NCBI GenBank assembly: GCA_039566865.1 | Contig: CM076949.1 | Span: 18,886,501-18,950,500 of the forward strand | DNA: 64,000 nucleotides | Source: Aurelia coerulea | Lineage: Eukaryota; Cnidaria; Scyphozoa; Semaeostomeae; Ulmaridae | Direction of reading: 5' to 3' | Shown: piece after piece, positions 1 through 10,099 of the stretch | Position numbering within the stretch: position 1 is the stretch's first letter | Layout: each line of letters starts with the position of its first letter | Notes under the pieces: generated by a model | What the model was told of the DNA's origin: nothing | Seen by the model: the letters and a program-made list of their open reading frames with translations, nothing else | Databases searched by the model: none | Position numbers and translations under genes: made by a program

Positions 1-630
1 GTATCAAGCTATCGTGCGATTCGAATTCTTTTTTCGAATCTTAGCTAAAAGATCTGTTGGGCCTAAATCAATCTGCTACTTTTTCTCAAAACCACTGATC
101 TTAAAACGCCACAAAAACGTTTTTTTAGAACTCCTGTACCATAAAATTTGCTGCCAGAACTTCGATAAATGTTCATGCTAGCTATCAATGCAAAAAGCGC
201 CTTCCCTTAAGGCATACTCTATTCAGCACATGACTTTGCGACAAAAACTTGTCGCAGATTGACATTTTTGTCCGTTTTTACAGCTCTATGTCCATAAGGC
301 CCTCAGTGGAGCGACAACATCAACAACAATTGAACTCAATTAGATGAGCGAAACTAGAGGGTCCTTATGTAGTGAGGCTATCAATACTGTGCAAACAAAA
401 AATACTACTGAAAGTATGAAAATATTGTTCGATTCAGATTCTTGCTGGAAGTTAACTATCAAGGAAGATTTGAAATAGTTTAGTCATTGATTAAAGCTAA
501 ATTTACAGCGCTGCATCAAAACTAATATGCATAATTTTTTCTGAGACACCCGGTTCCTATGGTTAGATTAGACTTATTACATGAGTCCTTCTTTTCGCTC
601 CATTACCCCCCCCCCCCCACAATACCCAGT
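1..630. other. Unassigned non-coding sequence
   Basis: No coding frame with recognisable similarity or splice-bounded exon is seen. It contains a short GCGACAA/TTGTCGC inverted repeat near 238-255 and a C-run at about 608-620. It may be intron or 3' flank of the minus-strand ShKT gene, but nothing shows this. Confidence 0.4.
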
Positions 631-3384
631 GTGATAAAACTTTACAGCCTCTGCAGCAAACCGTCCCACAGTGATCCAGCAAGTGTAATAAATGCCGAAA
701 AATGAAAGTTCTCAAAATCAATTACGCTGTAGCTCATTTGAAAGAACAATGATTGGCAGTCAAAATAAAAAAGGAATTAATAAAATCGGACCTATGAGAG
801 CCAAGAAACATATTTTTAAAGTTTCAAGAAATCACAAGTTTACAAATTTCATATCGAGAAGACAATTAACACTTGATTCAGGCTAACTTCAAAATTCAAT
901 TTCTCTGTTCAAACAGCTCCGATTCTTAGAATTATTTTTTTCTTTTGATTGTATACATCTCAGCATTATGTGTCTTTAATTTCATTGAAAACGAGTGGAA
1001 AATTTTTGCGAATTTTGCGAATGACTACAAGTACCATATTTGAGGATAAAAACCGATATTTTGGTATAAACAGTTGAAAATCTAAAAGACGGGGTCAAAC
1101 GGTGTCTTAGCAAAAAATATTACAATTAACTAGAACATATTTCGAGTGCGTGTGCCAACGGTTATCTTTGGGAATCTTCTGCAAAAAATTCTATCGCCAT
1201 TTTAGAATGTGTGGTCATTTCTTGAAAATGTCATGTATGTGGTCGTTACTGAAACCAGTATTGGTTTACATTAACTGAATTGATATTCTAGATAACGCCC
1301 TAAACTCATCTCAAATTAAATACAAGTCATGCAGCTGAATTCTAGAAACTAGGATGAATTGAAGAAACTAAAAATCAAAATACATTAACGTATAGTGGAT
1401 TGAAAAACCAGGAACTCTACTCTTTTGTGACGTCTGAACCCGACACTGTATCAGTCATGTCAAATTAAATTCCAAAGCACCACGTTCTTTCTTCTCACTG
1501 TCAGACTAGACCTAATGCTCCCTCTTGAACTTTAATGTCATAGTTGTAGTTGACTGATTTTGCCCGTACTTTCTTCAGAACGAGAGCAAATGGTTATTGA
1601 TCTGATTGATTTGATAGTTATGAGGACAGGGCAAATTTTGTGATTCTGTGGTGCCACTTCGGCGTTTGCCTCGCAGTTTCCGAGACTACACACACCACTA
1701 ATACTGTCAACGTTGATAGACTGAAGCTTTTCACCTATGATATGATGCTGCACTTAGCAATACATTTCTACTCGGAAGAGAATAGATCTCCTTACTATAT
1801 ACACCAGATGCTTGCCCATAACTAGGAGCTGCTTGAATTCTCAAAAAGGCTATCCGATAGGTGTATGGTTTGAAAGCAGTCCTAACACAGCTTCCAGATT
1901 GACCCAGGATTCAGAGCAAGAAAAACGTTTGTGCAACATGATATCCATGAGGTTTTGTCTGAATGCTCATAACATCTGCCCAGAATGTAGCAAAAGCGAG
2001 CCATATTCTACAAACTACGGCAAAAGTCATGAGATGAATTACGATACTAAAACTCAAGAAGAAGCATTGGAGAAGTCTTTGTATTTATAACTGTGATAAG
2101 AAAGAATGTTATGCCTCTGAACTGAATTTGATATGATTTGATGCAGTATTGAAACCAGACGTCACAACGAGTAGAGTTCCTGGTTCTTCAATCCGCTATA
2201 CGTTAATGTATTTTGATCTTTAGTTTCTTCAATTCATCCTAGTTTCTAGAATTCAGCTGCGCTGCATGACTTGTATTTGATTTGAGATGAGTTTAGGGCT
2301 TTATCTAAAATATCAATTCTGCTAATGTAAAACAACACTGGTTTCTGTAATAACCACATGTCATTTCAAGAAATGGCCACACATTCTAAAACGGCCATAC
2401 AATTTTTTGCATAAGGTTCCCAAAGGTAACCTTTGGCACATACACTCGAAACATGTTCTAGATAATTGTAATATTTTTTGCTAAGACACCGTTTGACCCC
2501 GTCTTTTAGATTTTCAACTGTTTATACCAAAATATCGGTTTTTATCCTCAAATATGGTACTTGTAGTAATTCGCAAAATTCGCGAACATTTTCCACTCGT
2601 TTTCAATGAAATTAAAGACACATAATGCTGAGATCTTTTTAATGCTGAGATGTATACAATCAAGATGAAAAAATAATTCTAAGAATCGGAGCTGTTTGAG
2701 CAGAGAAATTGAATTTTAAAGTTAGCCTAAATCAAGTGTTAATTGTCTTCTCGATATGAAATTCGTAAACTTGTGATTTCTGGAAACTTTATAAATCTGT
2801 TTCTTGGCTTTCATAGGTCCGATTTTAATAATTCCTTTTTTATTTTGACTGCCAATCATTGCTCTTTCAAATGAGCGTGATTGATTTTGAGAACTTTCAT
2901 TTTTCGGCATTTATTGCATTATTTTGCCATTCTGGATCACTGTATGTCCAACTACCGTTGATTCAAAGTTTTCTTGTTGCAAACACATTGGAAGGCTTGC
3001 ATAAAACAAAAGGTTGTGCAAGGCTCAGGTCTCCCATGTGATACAACAAATTGATACCTTTGATAATAGTTTGTACACCTTTGAGAATAGATTGCAGGGG
3101 AGATTTCTTTATACAAATTATATACTTTTCCGATGTGACAGAGAAATTTGCAATCTTTGAGAACTGTTTTTTTTTTCTCTTTATTTTGTTACGATAGAAT
3201 GCCTCCAGGAGTGTGCAATCTATTCTCAAAGGTGTCATTTTGCTGTGTCATATGGTAGACCTAAGTCTTGCAAAACCGTTTGCTTTAAGCAAGTCTTGCA
3301 AGACTTCCAAGGTGTTTGCAACAAGAAAACTTTGAATCGACGGTAGTAGGACGGTTTGCTGCAGAGGCTGTAAAGTCTTATCAC
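631..3384. mobile_element. Large foldback (long inverted repeat) element
   Basis: Two long arms face each other: about 631-1505 and 2088-3384. They read as reverse complements with scattered mismatches (for example TTTACAGCCTCTGCAGCAAA near 641 matches the complement of 3353-3374, and GACGGGGTCAAACGGTGTC near 1088 matches the complement near 2500). The right arm carries an extra insertion of about 0.4 kb at 2945-3352. The spacer 1506-2087 is not repeated and has open frames of 61 and 92 codons without recognisable domains. No clear target-site duplication was found, so the outer ends are approximate. The short frames starting at 692 (plus) and 2910 (minus) are the same arm sequence read twice, not two genes. 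Confidence 0.8.
2945..3352. mobile_element. Small inverted-repeat element inserted in one arm of the foldback
   Basis: The ends form inverted repeats of about 50 bp (GTCCAACTACCGTTGATTC at the left; GTCCTACTACCGTCGATTC when the right end is complemented). A second inner inverted pair (CACCTTTGAGAATAGATTGC at about 3077 and its complement near 3215) lies inside. The left arm of the surrounding 2.7-kb foldback lacks this segment, so it was inserted after the arms formed, or was lost from one arm only. It has no coding capacity. Confidence 0.75.
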
Positions 3385-4186
3385 ATTTTATCGAAATTAT
3401 CGATGCTAAATTGGTGGAAAGAAATTGGATGTTTGGTTAAGTGATTCGTTAATGTATCCGCTGGTTATTATTGCGAAAAAGAGTGATTTAATGCTGATTA
3501 CTGGGATTTTGCTGCGGGTGAAGGTAGGCCCATTAGCTTTCTTGACAGCAAATAGCTTCAATTCGTCAAGGATTTCCGAAAATCACACAAGAAATATTTT
3601 CATGTTATTCCTGGATATAATTCACGTTACATGTGAAATTTTGAAAGCTATATCTTATTTCTATCGTTCCTGAAGAATTCTTGAACATAGGCCAATTTTC
3701 GAAGGAATGAAATTCGATGTAACGCCGATCCCTGATGAGATTTTAACAAATGTGGAATGGGGCCTCTCGAATTGATTCGTGGTAAAACCAGCTCTGTAGT
3801 TTTATTTGTCGAATATTCATTTTTATTTTCGTGAAGGTACGCGAAAAGTTATCTCGAAAGCCTCTTTTCAGTCATGTGATCGGAATACGGCGATGTCATT
3901 GGCTTATAAGCGTGAAATTGGAAGATTTGCGGGTTTCCCTGTAGAAAGATTTGATATGTATGCTGAACTGACCCCATTTCGTCGCTACCAGAATCTTCGT
4001 TTCTCAATAAAAGTAGCTCACTTACTGTCACATATTCCGCATGTGTTTGGACAGAAAGTTTTCATCTGTGTGGATTGCAATCTGTTAGCATGGTCACATT
4101 CTGATTTGAACCTGTGACACAGCGTTTGTGAAAAGTAATCTTGACAAGCTGAAATAAGAATTTTGAGTTAAAAGGATAACTTCTAT
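3385..4186. other. Unassigned sequence
   Basis: An open frame of 103 codons at 3806-4117 (plus) has no motif I recognise and no convincing splice context. Nothing else is seen. Confidence 0.3.
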
Positions 4187-4451
4187 CATGGGTAGTTAGA
4201 CACTGCTGGTGTGCTTCTATGGAGGAGCGCTGGATATTATGTATCTGCGGGGGAAATTTTTTGCAGTACTGCGGAGGAGATATCGAAAGAACAAAAATAA
4301 AAATTTCCCCCGCAGATATCTCCTCCGCAGTACTTTAAAAAATTTCGCCCGCAGATATCTCCTCCGCAGTACTATAAAAAATTTCCCCCGCAGATACATA
4401 TTATCCAGCTCTTCTCCATAGAAGCACACCAGCAGTGTCTAACTACCCATG
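4187..4451. mobile_element. Foldback MITE with 7-bp target duplication and internally repeated arm segment
   Basis: Near-perfect inverted arms begin CATGGGTAGTTAGACACTG and end with its complement. The 7-bp direct repeat CTTCTAT flanks it at 4180-4186 and 4452-4458. The centre holds several tandem copies of a 'CCCGCAGATATCTCCTCCGC' unit (about 4308-4390). The 70-codon frames found on both strands are products of the palindrome. The superfamily is undetermined. Confidence 0.85.
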
Positions 4452-4468
4452 CTTCTATCCGCATGGAT

Positions 4469-5038
4469 AACGAAATTATATAATCTGTTTTTGATTGGCA
4501 CCGCAATTTAAAGTGATCAGCGATGACAGGCAAAGGAAATTCTCTCAACCAGTAGTTATAAACAGACACAGCAGCAAACGTTGCCTCGAAACCAGTAGGG
4601 CAAGCTGTTTCCTTGTGCACGCGAAAGGCTTTTTCGAAAGATTTTTGAAAGACGTCAAGAGCATATAACGAAAGAAGATAAATCTAAATATCTGAGTCTC
4701 AGATTTTATTGATTGGATTCAGAGGCTGAGTTACAATTGTTTCATTCAAGAGCCCTAAAAATATGTTACCTGCAATGCCTCCTGCTTGGCTTGTGAATCA
4801 AATAGACACAATCCACCTTGCAGATATTAGATATATCCTTCTTCTTTCGTTATATGCTCTCGATATCTCATGAAGACCATCTTTCGCGTGGACAATGCGA
4901 CAGTTTTACACGCTACGCTTTTCTTGCTTTGAATTATTTTTTGAGAAAATTCCCTATGTCTGCAATCTCTAATCGCTTTGAATCTCGATATCAATCAAAA
5001 ACAATTTATGCTATTGTGTTACAAGATCTTCCCTTGTT
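4469..5038. mobile_element. Diverged copy of the AACAAGGG MULE-type MITE family
   Basis: The same layout as the intact copies at 5095, 48845 and 59738: inner arms with GAAAGAAGA motifs, the segment CAAAGGAAATTCTCTCAACC, and a right end CCCTTGTT at 5031-5038. The left end is damaged and no target duplication is recognised. Confidence 0.65.
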
Positions 5039-5094
5039 ATTCTTCCTCGTTGTCTTCTACTATTATTGTAACTTTATTGTATCCCTGCAGGGTG

Positions 5095-5646
5095 AACAAG
5101 GACAGATTTGGTAAGACAATAGCACGAGTTGGTTTTCATTGACGCCGCAATTCAAAGCGATTAGCGATCGCAGACAAAGGAAATTCTCTCAACCAACAAT
5201 TCAAAACAAACAAAGCCGCAAAAGTTTCTCTGAAACCCAGGTAGCTAGCTCGCTCGTTGTGCATTCCAGAAAAAGCTTTTAAGAGCAAACAAGAGCATAT
5301 ATCGAAAGAAGAAGGATGTACCTACTTATCTACCTTGGGCATTCTATTTCTTTGGTTCAGAGGCTGAGCAGTAAGTATTTTAATTACACCCAAAAAATAA
5401 GGGAATTGAATCGCCTCCCAATCGGCTTAGGAAACAGAGAAATAAAATGCCCGAGGTTGATGTGTAGATGTATCCTTCTTCTTTCGATATATGCTCGTGT
5501 TTGCTCTTAAGAACAATTTCTGGAATGCACAACAAGCGTGCTAGCTACTTGGTTTCAGAAAAACTTTTGCAGTCGCTAATCGCTTTGAATTGAGGTGTCA
5601 ATCAAGCGAAACTGTTTCTATTGTATTACAAAAATCTGCCCCTGTT
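5095..5646. mobile_element. MULE-type MITE (AACAAGGG family), 9-bp TSD
   Basis: Long inverted arms with termini AACAAGGACAGATTT / AAATCTGCCCCTGTT. The exact 9-bp direct repeat TGCAGGGTG lies at 5086-5094 and 5647-5655. Nine-base duplications with long inverted arms are typical of Mutator-like elements; no transposase is present. The right arm is missing a short internal stretch relative to the copies at 48.8 and 59.7 kb. Confidence 0.85.
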
Positions 5647-5655
5647 TGCAGGGTG

Positions 5656-6231
5656 ATAAAATTTTTATCAATTTTGAATTTTAGATATGTGGATTGCACA
5701 CACATCTATAGCTACAATTTCAAAATATTGTTTACAATAGGAGGAAAATTTGATAACTAAAGGTTTCAAGTGTCCTTGATTTCCTTTTGAATACATTTTT
5801 GGCTTTGATATCCATTACATCACTATGAACTCTGCACTAAACACATAAAAGATTACTATGATTAGCATTTTGGTAAGCCTTTCGAATTTTGTTTAATCTG
5901 TGGCCAGAATAATAACAATCATTGATAACAGTGGAGCCTTATTTTTAGCCCTTTTGCTCAAAATCAAATAAGAAATGTTTAAAGGAGCTATGTCACGCAG
6001 GTTATTCGTTTAGAGAACAAATCTTAGACAAATGAAAGGACCTAGAGCCCATGCTCTTTTGCTTTTTCGCATGTTAAAAATTCAGTTCAATTCGAAACGA
6101 TCTCTTTCCAATTCTTTTCCTTTAATCCAAATACAAATTTAATACAAATGTTACAATCTTCAGCCAATTATGAATGAGACATATTGCCTTTAAAACGAAA
6201 TTGTTATGGTCTGTATTCTCCGAAAACTTAC
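5656..6231. other. Probable intron or 3' region of the ShKT gene
   Basis: The stretch lies directly downstream (minus strand) of the splice donor at 6231. No further cysteine-rich exon with AG/GT borders was recognised here. Confidence 0.35.
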
Positions 6232-6582
6232 GTGGGCATCCATGGCTAATTGGACTTCTGTTATCCCAACAACATCCCTCCGCTGCACAAGCTGGGGTTA
6301 CATCTTCCAATTTTGGTGCATTCAGCGTACAAACTCGGCATGAACGAGCACACATTTTAGCCACTCTCTCTTTAAATCTCTTCATTTTACAATATCCGAA
6401 TCTTTTGAACGATTCGCATTTGTCATCACTATGCTCATTGTAACATCCCCCATTAACGATTATCTTTCCACAGAAGTTGCATGATTTTGGACAATACTTT
6501 GACAATGTCTTGTGGTATTTGCTGCAATAACCATTTCTTGCATACCATGCGCAGAAGTAAAGTGGATTATCCTTGCAATTTT
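6232..6582 (-). CDS. Exon: two ShKT modules plus GCC...GCP cysteine motif (secreted multi-ShKT protein)
   Basis: An internal exon of 351 nt read on the minus strand. It starts after a TTTACACAG acceptor at 6583 and ends at a GTAAGT donor at 6231, both in phase 1. The first module has six cysteines with the CxxxxxxxCxxW...GYC...YCPKSCNFC layout of ShKT domains. The second repeats it (DDKC...GYC...MCARSCRVC). A third short module has the pattern CAAEGCCWD...GCP, resembling the exon at 8656-8757 and somewhat like trefoil or papilin-type cysteine motifs. ShKT modules occur in secreted peptidases, matrix proteins, channel-blocking peptides and many cnidarian extracellular proteins; the domains alone do not show which role applies, and no enzyme domain is visible here. 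The phase 1-1 borders let this exon be shuffled or duplicated without a frame change, and downstream exons may lie to the left of the window. The module call is secure; the function is unknown. Confidence 0.85.
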
Positions 6583-6696
6583 CTGTGTAAAAATATTGAT
6601 TATCAAATCAGCTACTAGAGTTGAGCCACGGATAAGGCTTGCATATCAATTTAGAGTTCAATACTTGAATTGAGAGTTGAGACTTAAATAAGTTTG

Positions 6697-6907
6697 AAGA
6701 CAAAAAACAACAGCAAATATGATTGAATTTATCTAATACCAATATTTCGTCCTGCCATGCAGGACTTCTTCAGGGCTGTAGTGTAACAGTTATAATAACT
6801 GTCACAACTTATTGTAACTGTCACATTACAGCCCTGAAAACGTCCTGCATGGCAAGACGAAATATTGGTATTAAATAAATTCAACCATTTGCTGTTGTTT
6901 TTGTCGT
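6697..6907. mobile_element. Foldback MITE inside the ShKT gene intron
   Basis: Arms of about 100 bp (GACAAAAAACAACAGCAAAT ... and complement, with CCAATATTTCGTCTTGCC-like inner parts) flank a short centre containing further small inverted repeats (TAACAGTTATAATAACTGT). No coding capacity. Confidence 0.8.
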
Positions 6908-8149
6908 ATTGCGGTGTTTCTGCCTTGAAACTTATTCATTCATTCGTCACCGCAAGCACCTTCGGATCTGACAATCGACGCTGGTATCGTGGCCTTTCCT
7001 TTTTCAAATCATATAGACTCGCTCGAAGTTTGTTTCGTCAACAAATAGACTTATCACAGTTGACGAAATAGACTTGGGGCAAGTCTATGGCCATACGAAC
7101 AAACGCCACGTTTCCTGAGCATTTGAGTTTGCTTACCATTACCAAAGCACATTGTTTGTCTGTTTGGCCGCGTGGCGAAACATTGCTCGACAAACATGTT
7201 TTGCTTGTGACAAACAGACAAAACAGACAATTCTTTTGAATTTCTTCAAAAAGGTAGCCAAATAAATCAACAACGGTGTAAGAACGGTGTTTTGCAATTC
7301 AAGAGTTTACTGCTCCGAAATTCATGATTTGAACATTTATGGTAGTTTTGGGTGGTTATGATAAGGCTGTAGGTCTGTGGCTAGTTTTCCTTGAATAGTT
7401 TCAGGCCATTTCGTGTGCTCCAGTAAGTTCGGGGAATTTTTTGGCACTTTGGTAGCAGAAGCTTAACATGAACTGCGGCATTTTCTATCCCTTATCTACC
7501 GGTTAAATCAGAAAAAGTGTTTGCCACCTTTTATTGATGCAGCTGGATTCGCAAATTCGCTTCTTTTAGATTCATTGCATAGAAGAAAGGCTAACTTAAA
7601 CATGAAAATTTTATTGATCGAAATCGGTCTTTCGCCGGTCTTTTCGTTCTATAATGACGAGCCATTTTAGTGACATGGTGCTTGCAAGGCTCCCAAAATA
7701 GGGCTTCGATTAATTTCTTATTCGCCCACATGTAAACTTCTAAACCATGACACAATACGGATTCTCTTCCAGCAAAATTTAACAAGGCTTGCATTGTGTT
7801 GAGCTAAAATGGAAAAACTGTTGTAATTTGTTTTATCCCTTAGGGACAATTGATTCCATTTTTGCTGTTGGCTGTTAGGAAACAAAAAAAAGCATAGATT
7901 TTAAGAAATCTAGCGTAGTTTTTCAATCATATTAGGTCAAATTGTATATCAACAACCAAGTTAAAGATAAGCGAAGGCAAATCAAAACTTTTTGGAGTAG
8001 TTTAGAAGATAAATCTAATATTTTAAATTAACAGAAAGCTTTTGAAAATAATTGGCGAAGCCAGCGTTAAAGGAAGCATTGAAATATATTTGTATCTTTT
8101 GGTATCCATTTCATTGTTGATACACATAATGTATCCTTAGAATGCCAAG
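6908..8149. other. Intron sequence (ShKT gene)
   Basis: Lies between the exons at 6232-6582 and 8656-8757. A cysteine-poor minus-strand frame at 7591-7794 was examined as a decayed ShKT exon and not accepted. Confidence 0.5.
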
Positions 8150-8552
8150 ACCATGCAGAACAATGTCTCTTTCACCGTTTTTCGATAGGCTCAGTTCAGT
8201 TCAGTTCATTTCAATTTAAAATTCCACTGCATACAAATGCCATTAAAATAATTACAACATGTTATATCAAAGCAACAAATTACAATAATGAAATACAAAC
8301 TAACAATTATAAAGGCGTTTGTATGCAGGGAATTTCTTAAAGGAAGAGCTCTCTCAATAGGTAAACTAATCAAGGAGAGAGCACCCCTTGGTTAAAACAA
8401 AATTGTGGAGTTTGATTGATAGATAAATAAAGATTCAATTAATGGTATCACTTAATAGGCCGAATGGTATTCGAGAAATTAACTGTTTCCTGAGGAGAGT
8501 GTCTTTGCAAAACGGCAACTCGCTGTTCACTGTAGCGGAAGCAAAGTTACCA
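8150..8552. mobile_element. Truncated copy of the TTAA-flanked GGTAACTCTGC foldback family
   Basis: Sequence either side of an internal insertion matches the right arm of the element at 30193-31320 (CCGTTTTTCGATAGGC, then CGAGAAATTAACTGTTTCC, ending ...CGGAAGCAAAGTTACC). The left part is missing. It is interrupted by the insertion at 8191-8454. Confidence 0.65.
8191..8454 (-). mobile_element. LINE 3'-tail fragment inserted in a DNA-element copy
   Basis: The insertion is flanked by ATAGGC (8185-8190 and 8455-8460). Read on the minus strand it ends in short repeats of TGAAC, the kind of microsatellite tail found at the 3' ends of CR1/L2-like LINEs. It has no coding part. The assignment rests on the tail and the insertion geometry. 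Confidence 0.5.
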
Positions 8553-8655
8553 AAACGTGAATTATGACATTATTTACAGCTTATCTATGAAAAGTCCTTA
8601 GCCGTTGCGGTTCTAATAACTTTTAACCGATATCCAAACATAGCACCTAGCATAC

Positions 8656-8757
8656 CTGGGCAGCCAAGTCTATCTTTGCCAAGTGCAGCTGAGATGCCAT
8701 TTGCACAACACCCATACTGTGTTGCCATACATGTAGGTGGAGCTGCAAGTCTTTTAG
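8656..8757 (-). CDS. Exon: GCC...GCP cysteine-motif module of the ShKT gene
   Basis: A 102-nt exon on the minus strand with acceptor GATTTCAG (ending at 8758) and donor GTATGC at 8655, phase 1 on both sides. It encodes a module with the spacing C-x5-YGCC-x14-GCP. A related cluster ends the 6232-6582 exon just before its own donor, so the two look like duplicated modules. Similar 'YGCC..G..A.G...GC' stretches occur in papilin-like and other invertebrate extracellular proteins (family recollection, not a search). Joining from the ShKT exon upstream and to the double-ShKT exon downstream keeps the frame. Confidence 0.72.
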
Positions 8758-8941
8758 CTGAAATCAAAACAATCTTGTGGGTCTCTACTACAATTCAGTT
8801 GCTTGAGTATAAAGGGTATTGAAGGGGGTTTTCAATCCTATTTTCCCAGTACAATTCAGTGGCAAATCTCAGTCACGTTTTTGCAAATATACCAGGTAAA
8901 TGAAAAAGGTATTATGTTTATCGGGCTGTGAAATAACAAGA

Positions 8942-8992
8942 ATGTTCACTATAATGTTCACTATGACTATAACCGGTAGTTATAGTGAACAT
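8942..8992. repeat. Short hairpin with duplicated left arm
   Basis: ATGTTCACTATA at 8942-8953 is repeated in tandem at 8954 and is complemented by TATAGTGAACAT at 8981-8992. It lies in the intron between two ShKT gene exons. Confidence 0.6.
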
Positions 8993-9356
8993 TTCGTTCC
9001 GTGTCTTCACTTCTGTCAACATTCATCTTAGTTTTGTATTTTTCGAAGGTTTGGCCGTAAGGACTTAAAACTTCGAGAATACCATCTACGACATCTACGA
9101 AAATAATTATATTGAACAAAAAAGGGGATATCTCTATCTAATCTGAGATAGTGATGCTAACTCTATGTTCAGAAAAGTCACGACAGCCCCCGGTCTGGCT
9201 GGGGTTAAACATTATGAACATTTGCAGAATGAATTTTAAAAATGTTGTAATCAAATTAATACAATTTATTTTAATTGAAATTTGAAAGTTTGTTAAATAT
9301 TTGATTTCAGGTCTAGAAAATATGTTAAAACAATAGTAGGAACGCGAAAATCTTAC

Positions 9357-9494
9357 CAATGCAGAATTTGCAAGTCCTTGGGCACCATCTTTTTAGTAAA
9401 TGGGAGTGTCTACACTTTCCAGAAATTCGTAGTGCGTAGCAATTTGCAAATGGATGTTCCTGGGCTTCAGAGCAGAAGGGCCTCATTGTTTCAC
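9357..9494 (-). CDS. Exon: first ShKT module of the secreted multi-ShKT protein
   Basis: A 138-nt exon on the minus strand bounded by the acceptor CAATTTTAG (ending at 9495) and the donor GTAAGA (starting at 9356), phase 1 at both ends. The 46 codons contain one complete six-cysteine ShKT module, closing with the characteristic WCPRTCKFC cluster. Joined to the upstream linker exon (17412-17468) it reads ...NREK-R-ETMRPFC..., and joined downstream to the GCC exon it reads ...KFCI-A-KRL..., both without stops. The canonical tryptophan between cysteines 2 and 3 is absent from this copy. Confidence 0.8.
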
Positions 9495-9507
9495 CTAAAA
9501 TTGTTGA

Positions 9508-9612
9508 GATGAATGAATAAATTAATTTATCAATTATTTGATTAATTAATCAATTAAATGAATGAATGAATGAAAATGAATTAATTAATGAATGAATGAA
9601 CGAATGAATGAA
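9508..9612. repeat. Low-complexity AATGAATG/ATTAATTA tract
   Basis: Imperfect tetranucleotide repeats based on GAAT and TTAA motifs sit directly upstream of the ShKT exon acceptor, inside the long intron. Confidence 0.85.
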
Positions 9613-10095
9613 AGTTCGACTGAAAAGGTCTTCTTCCTTTTCTGAAAAGTGCTATGAATAAAGATCTTGCTGTTTCGAAAATTGCTATTAACAACAATCT
9701 CAGTATATCAAAGGTAAAATCTTTCGGCAGTTTGGTATAGGGTTGGGAATCCATTTTCGGAATTTGGTATAAATATGAGTCTGCGTCCTTAATCATCTAT
9801 GGCAAATCCCCATGTGTAAGTTATTCAAGTACCGCTCCCCTGGAATCACACAATGATTGCAAACATGTGGAATCCTATTTGCTGTTTGAAAATGAATTAC
9901 GCACACAACATTTAGCTGGTGAGTTCCTCAGGAGAGAAACTGCGTCAATAAATATCATTTATTCACTATTTAACCGCAACGCTGTTGATAAGAAATTTTG
10001 AATTGGTAAAGGTGATGAAAAACTCAACCATGATTTCACATGTGGATATTTTGTGGAGAAAGGAAAGAAAGCTGTCTACCAAAGCATGGTTGCAG
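9613..10095. other. Intron sequence, nothing recognised
   Basis: Between the simple repeat and the transposon at 10100. No exon-like cysteine-rich segment or repeat structure was seen. Confidence 0.4.
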
Positions 10096-10099
10096 TTAA

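Noticed and set aside
1640..2090. Two overlapping plus-strand frames (61 and 92 codons) in the foldback spacer
   Set aside because: Short, no recognisable motif and no splice support; kept only as a possible captured fragment.
692..2910. Similar open frames starting MPKNESSQNQ on plus (692-886) and minus (2722-2910)
   Set aside because: They are the two arms of one foldback read from each side; no domain, splice or start context supports a gene.
7591..7794. Minus-strand frame with CHG...WANKK...EPC considered as a decayed ShKT exon
   Set aside because: Only two of the six expected cysteines, and the nearby acceptor would give phase 0 rather than phase 1.
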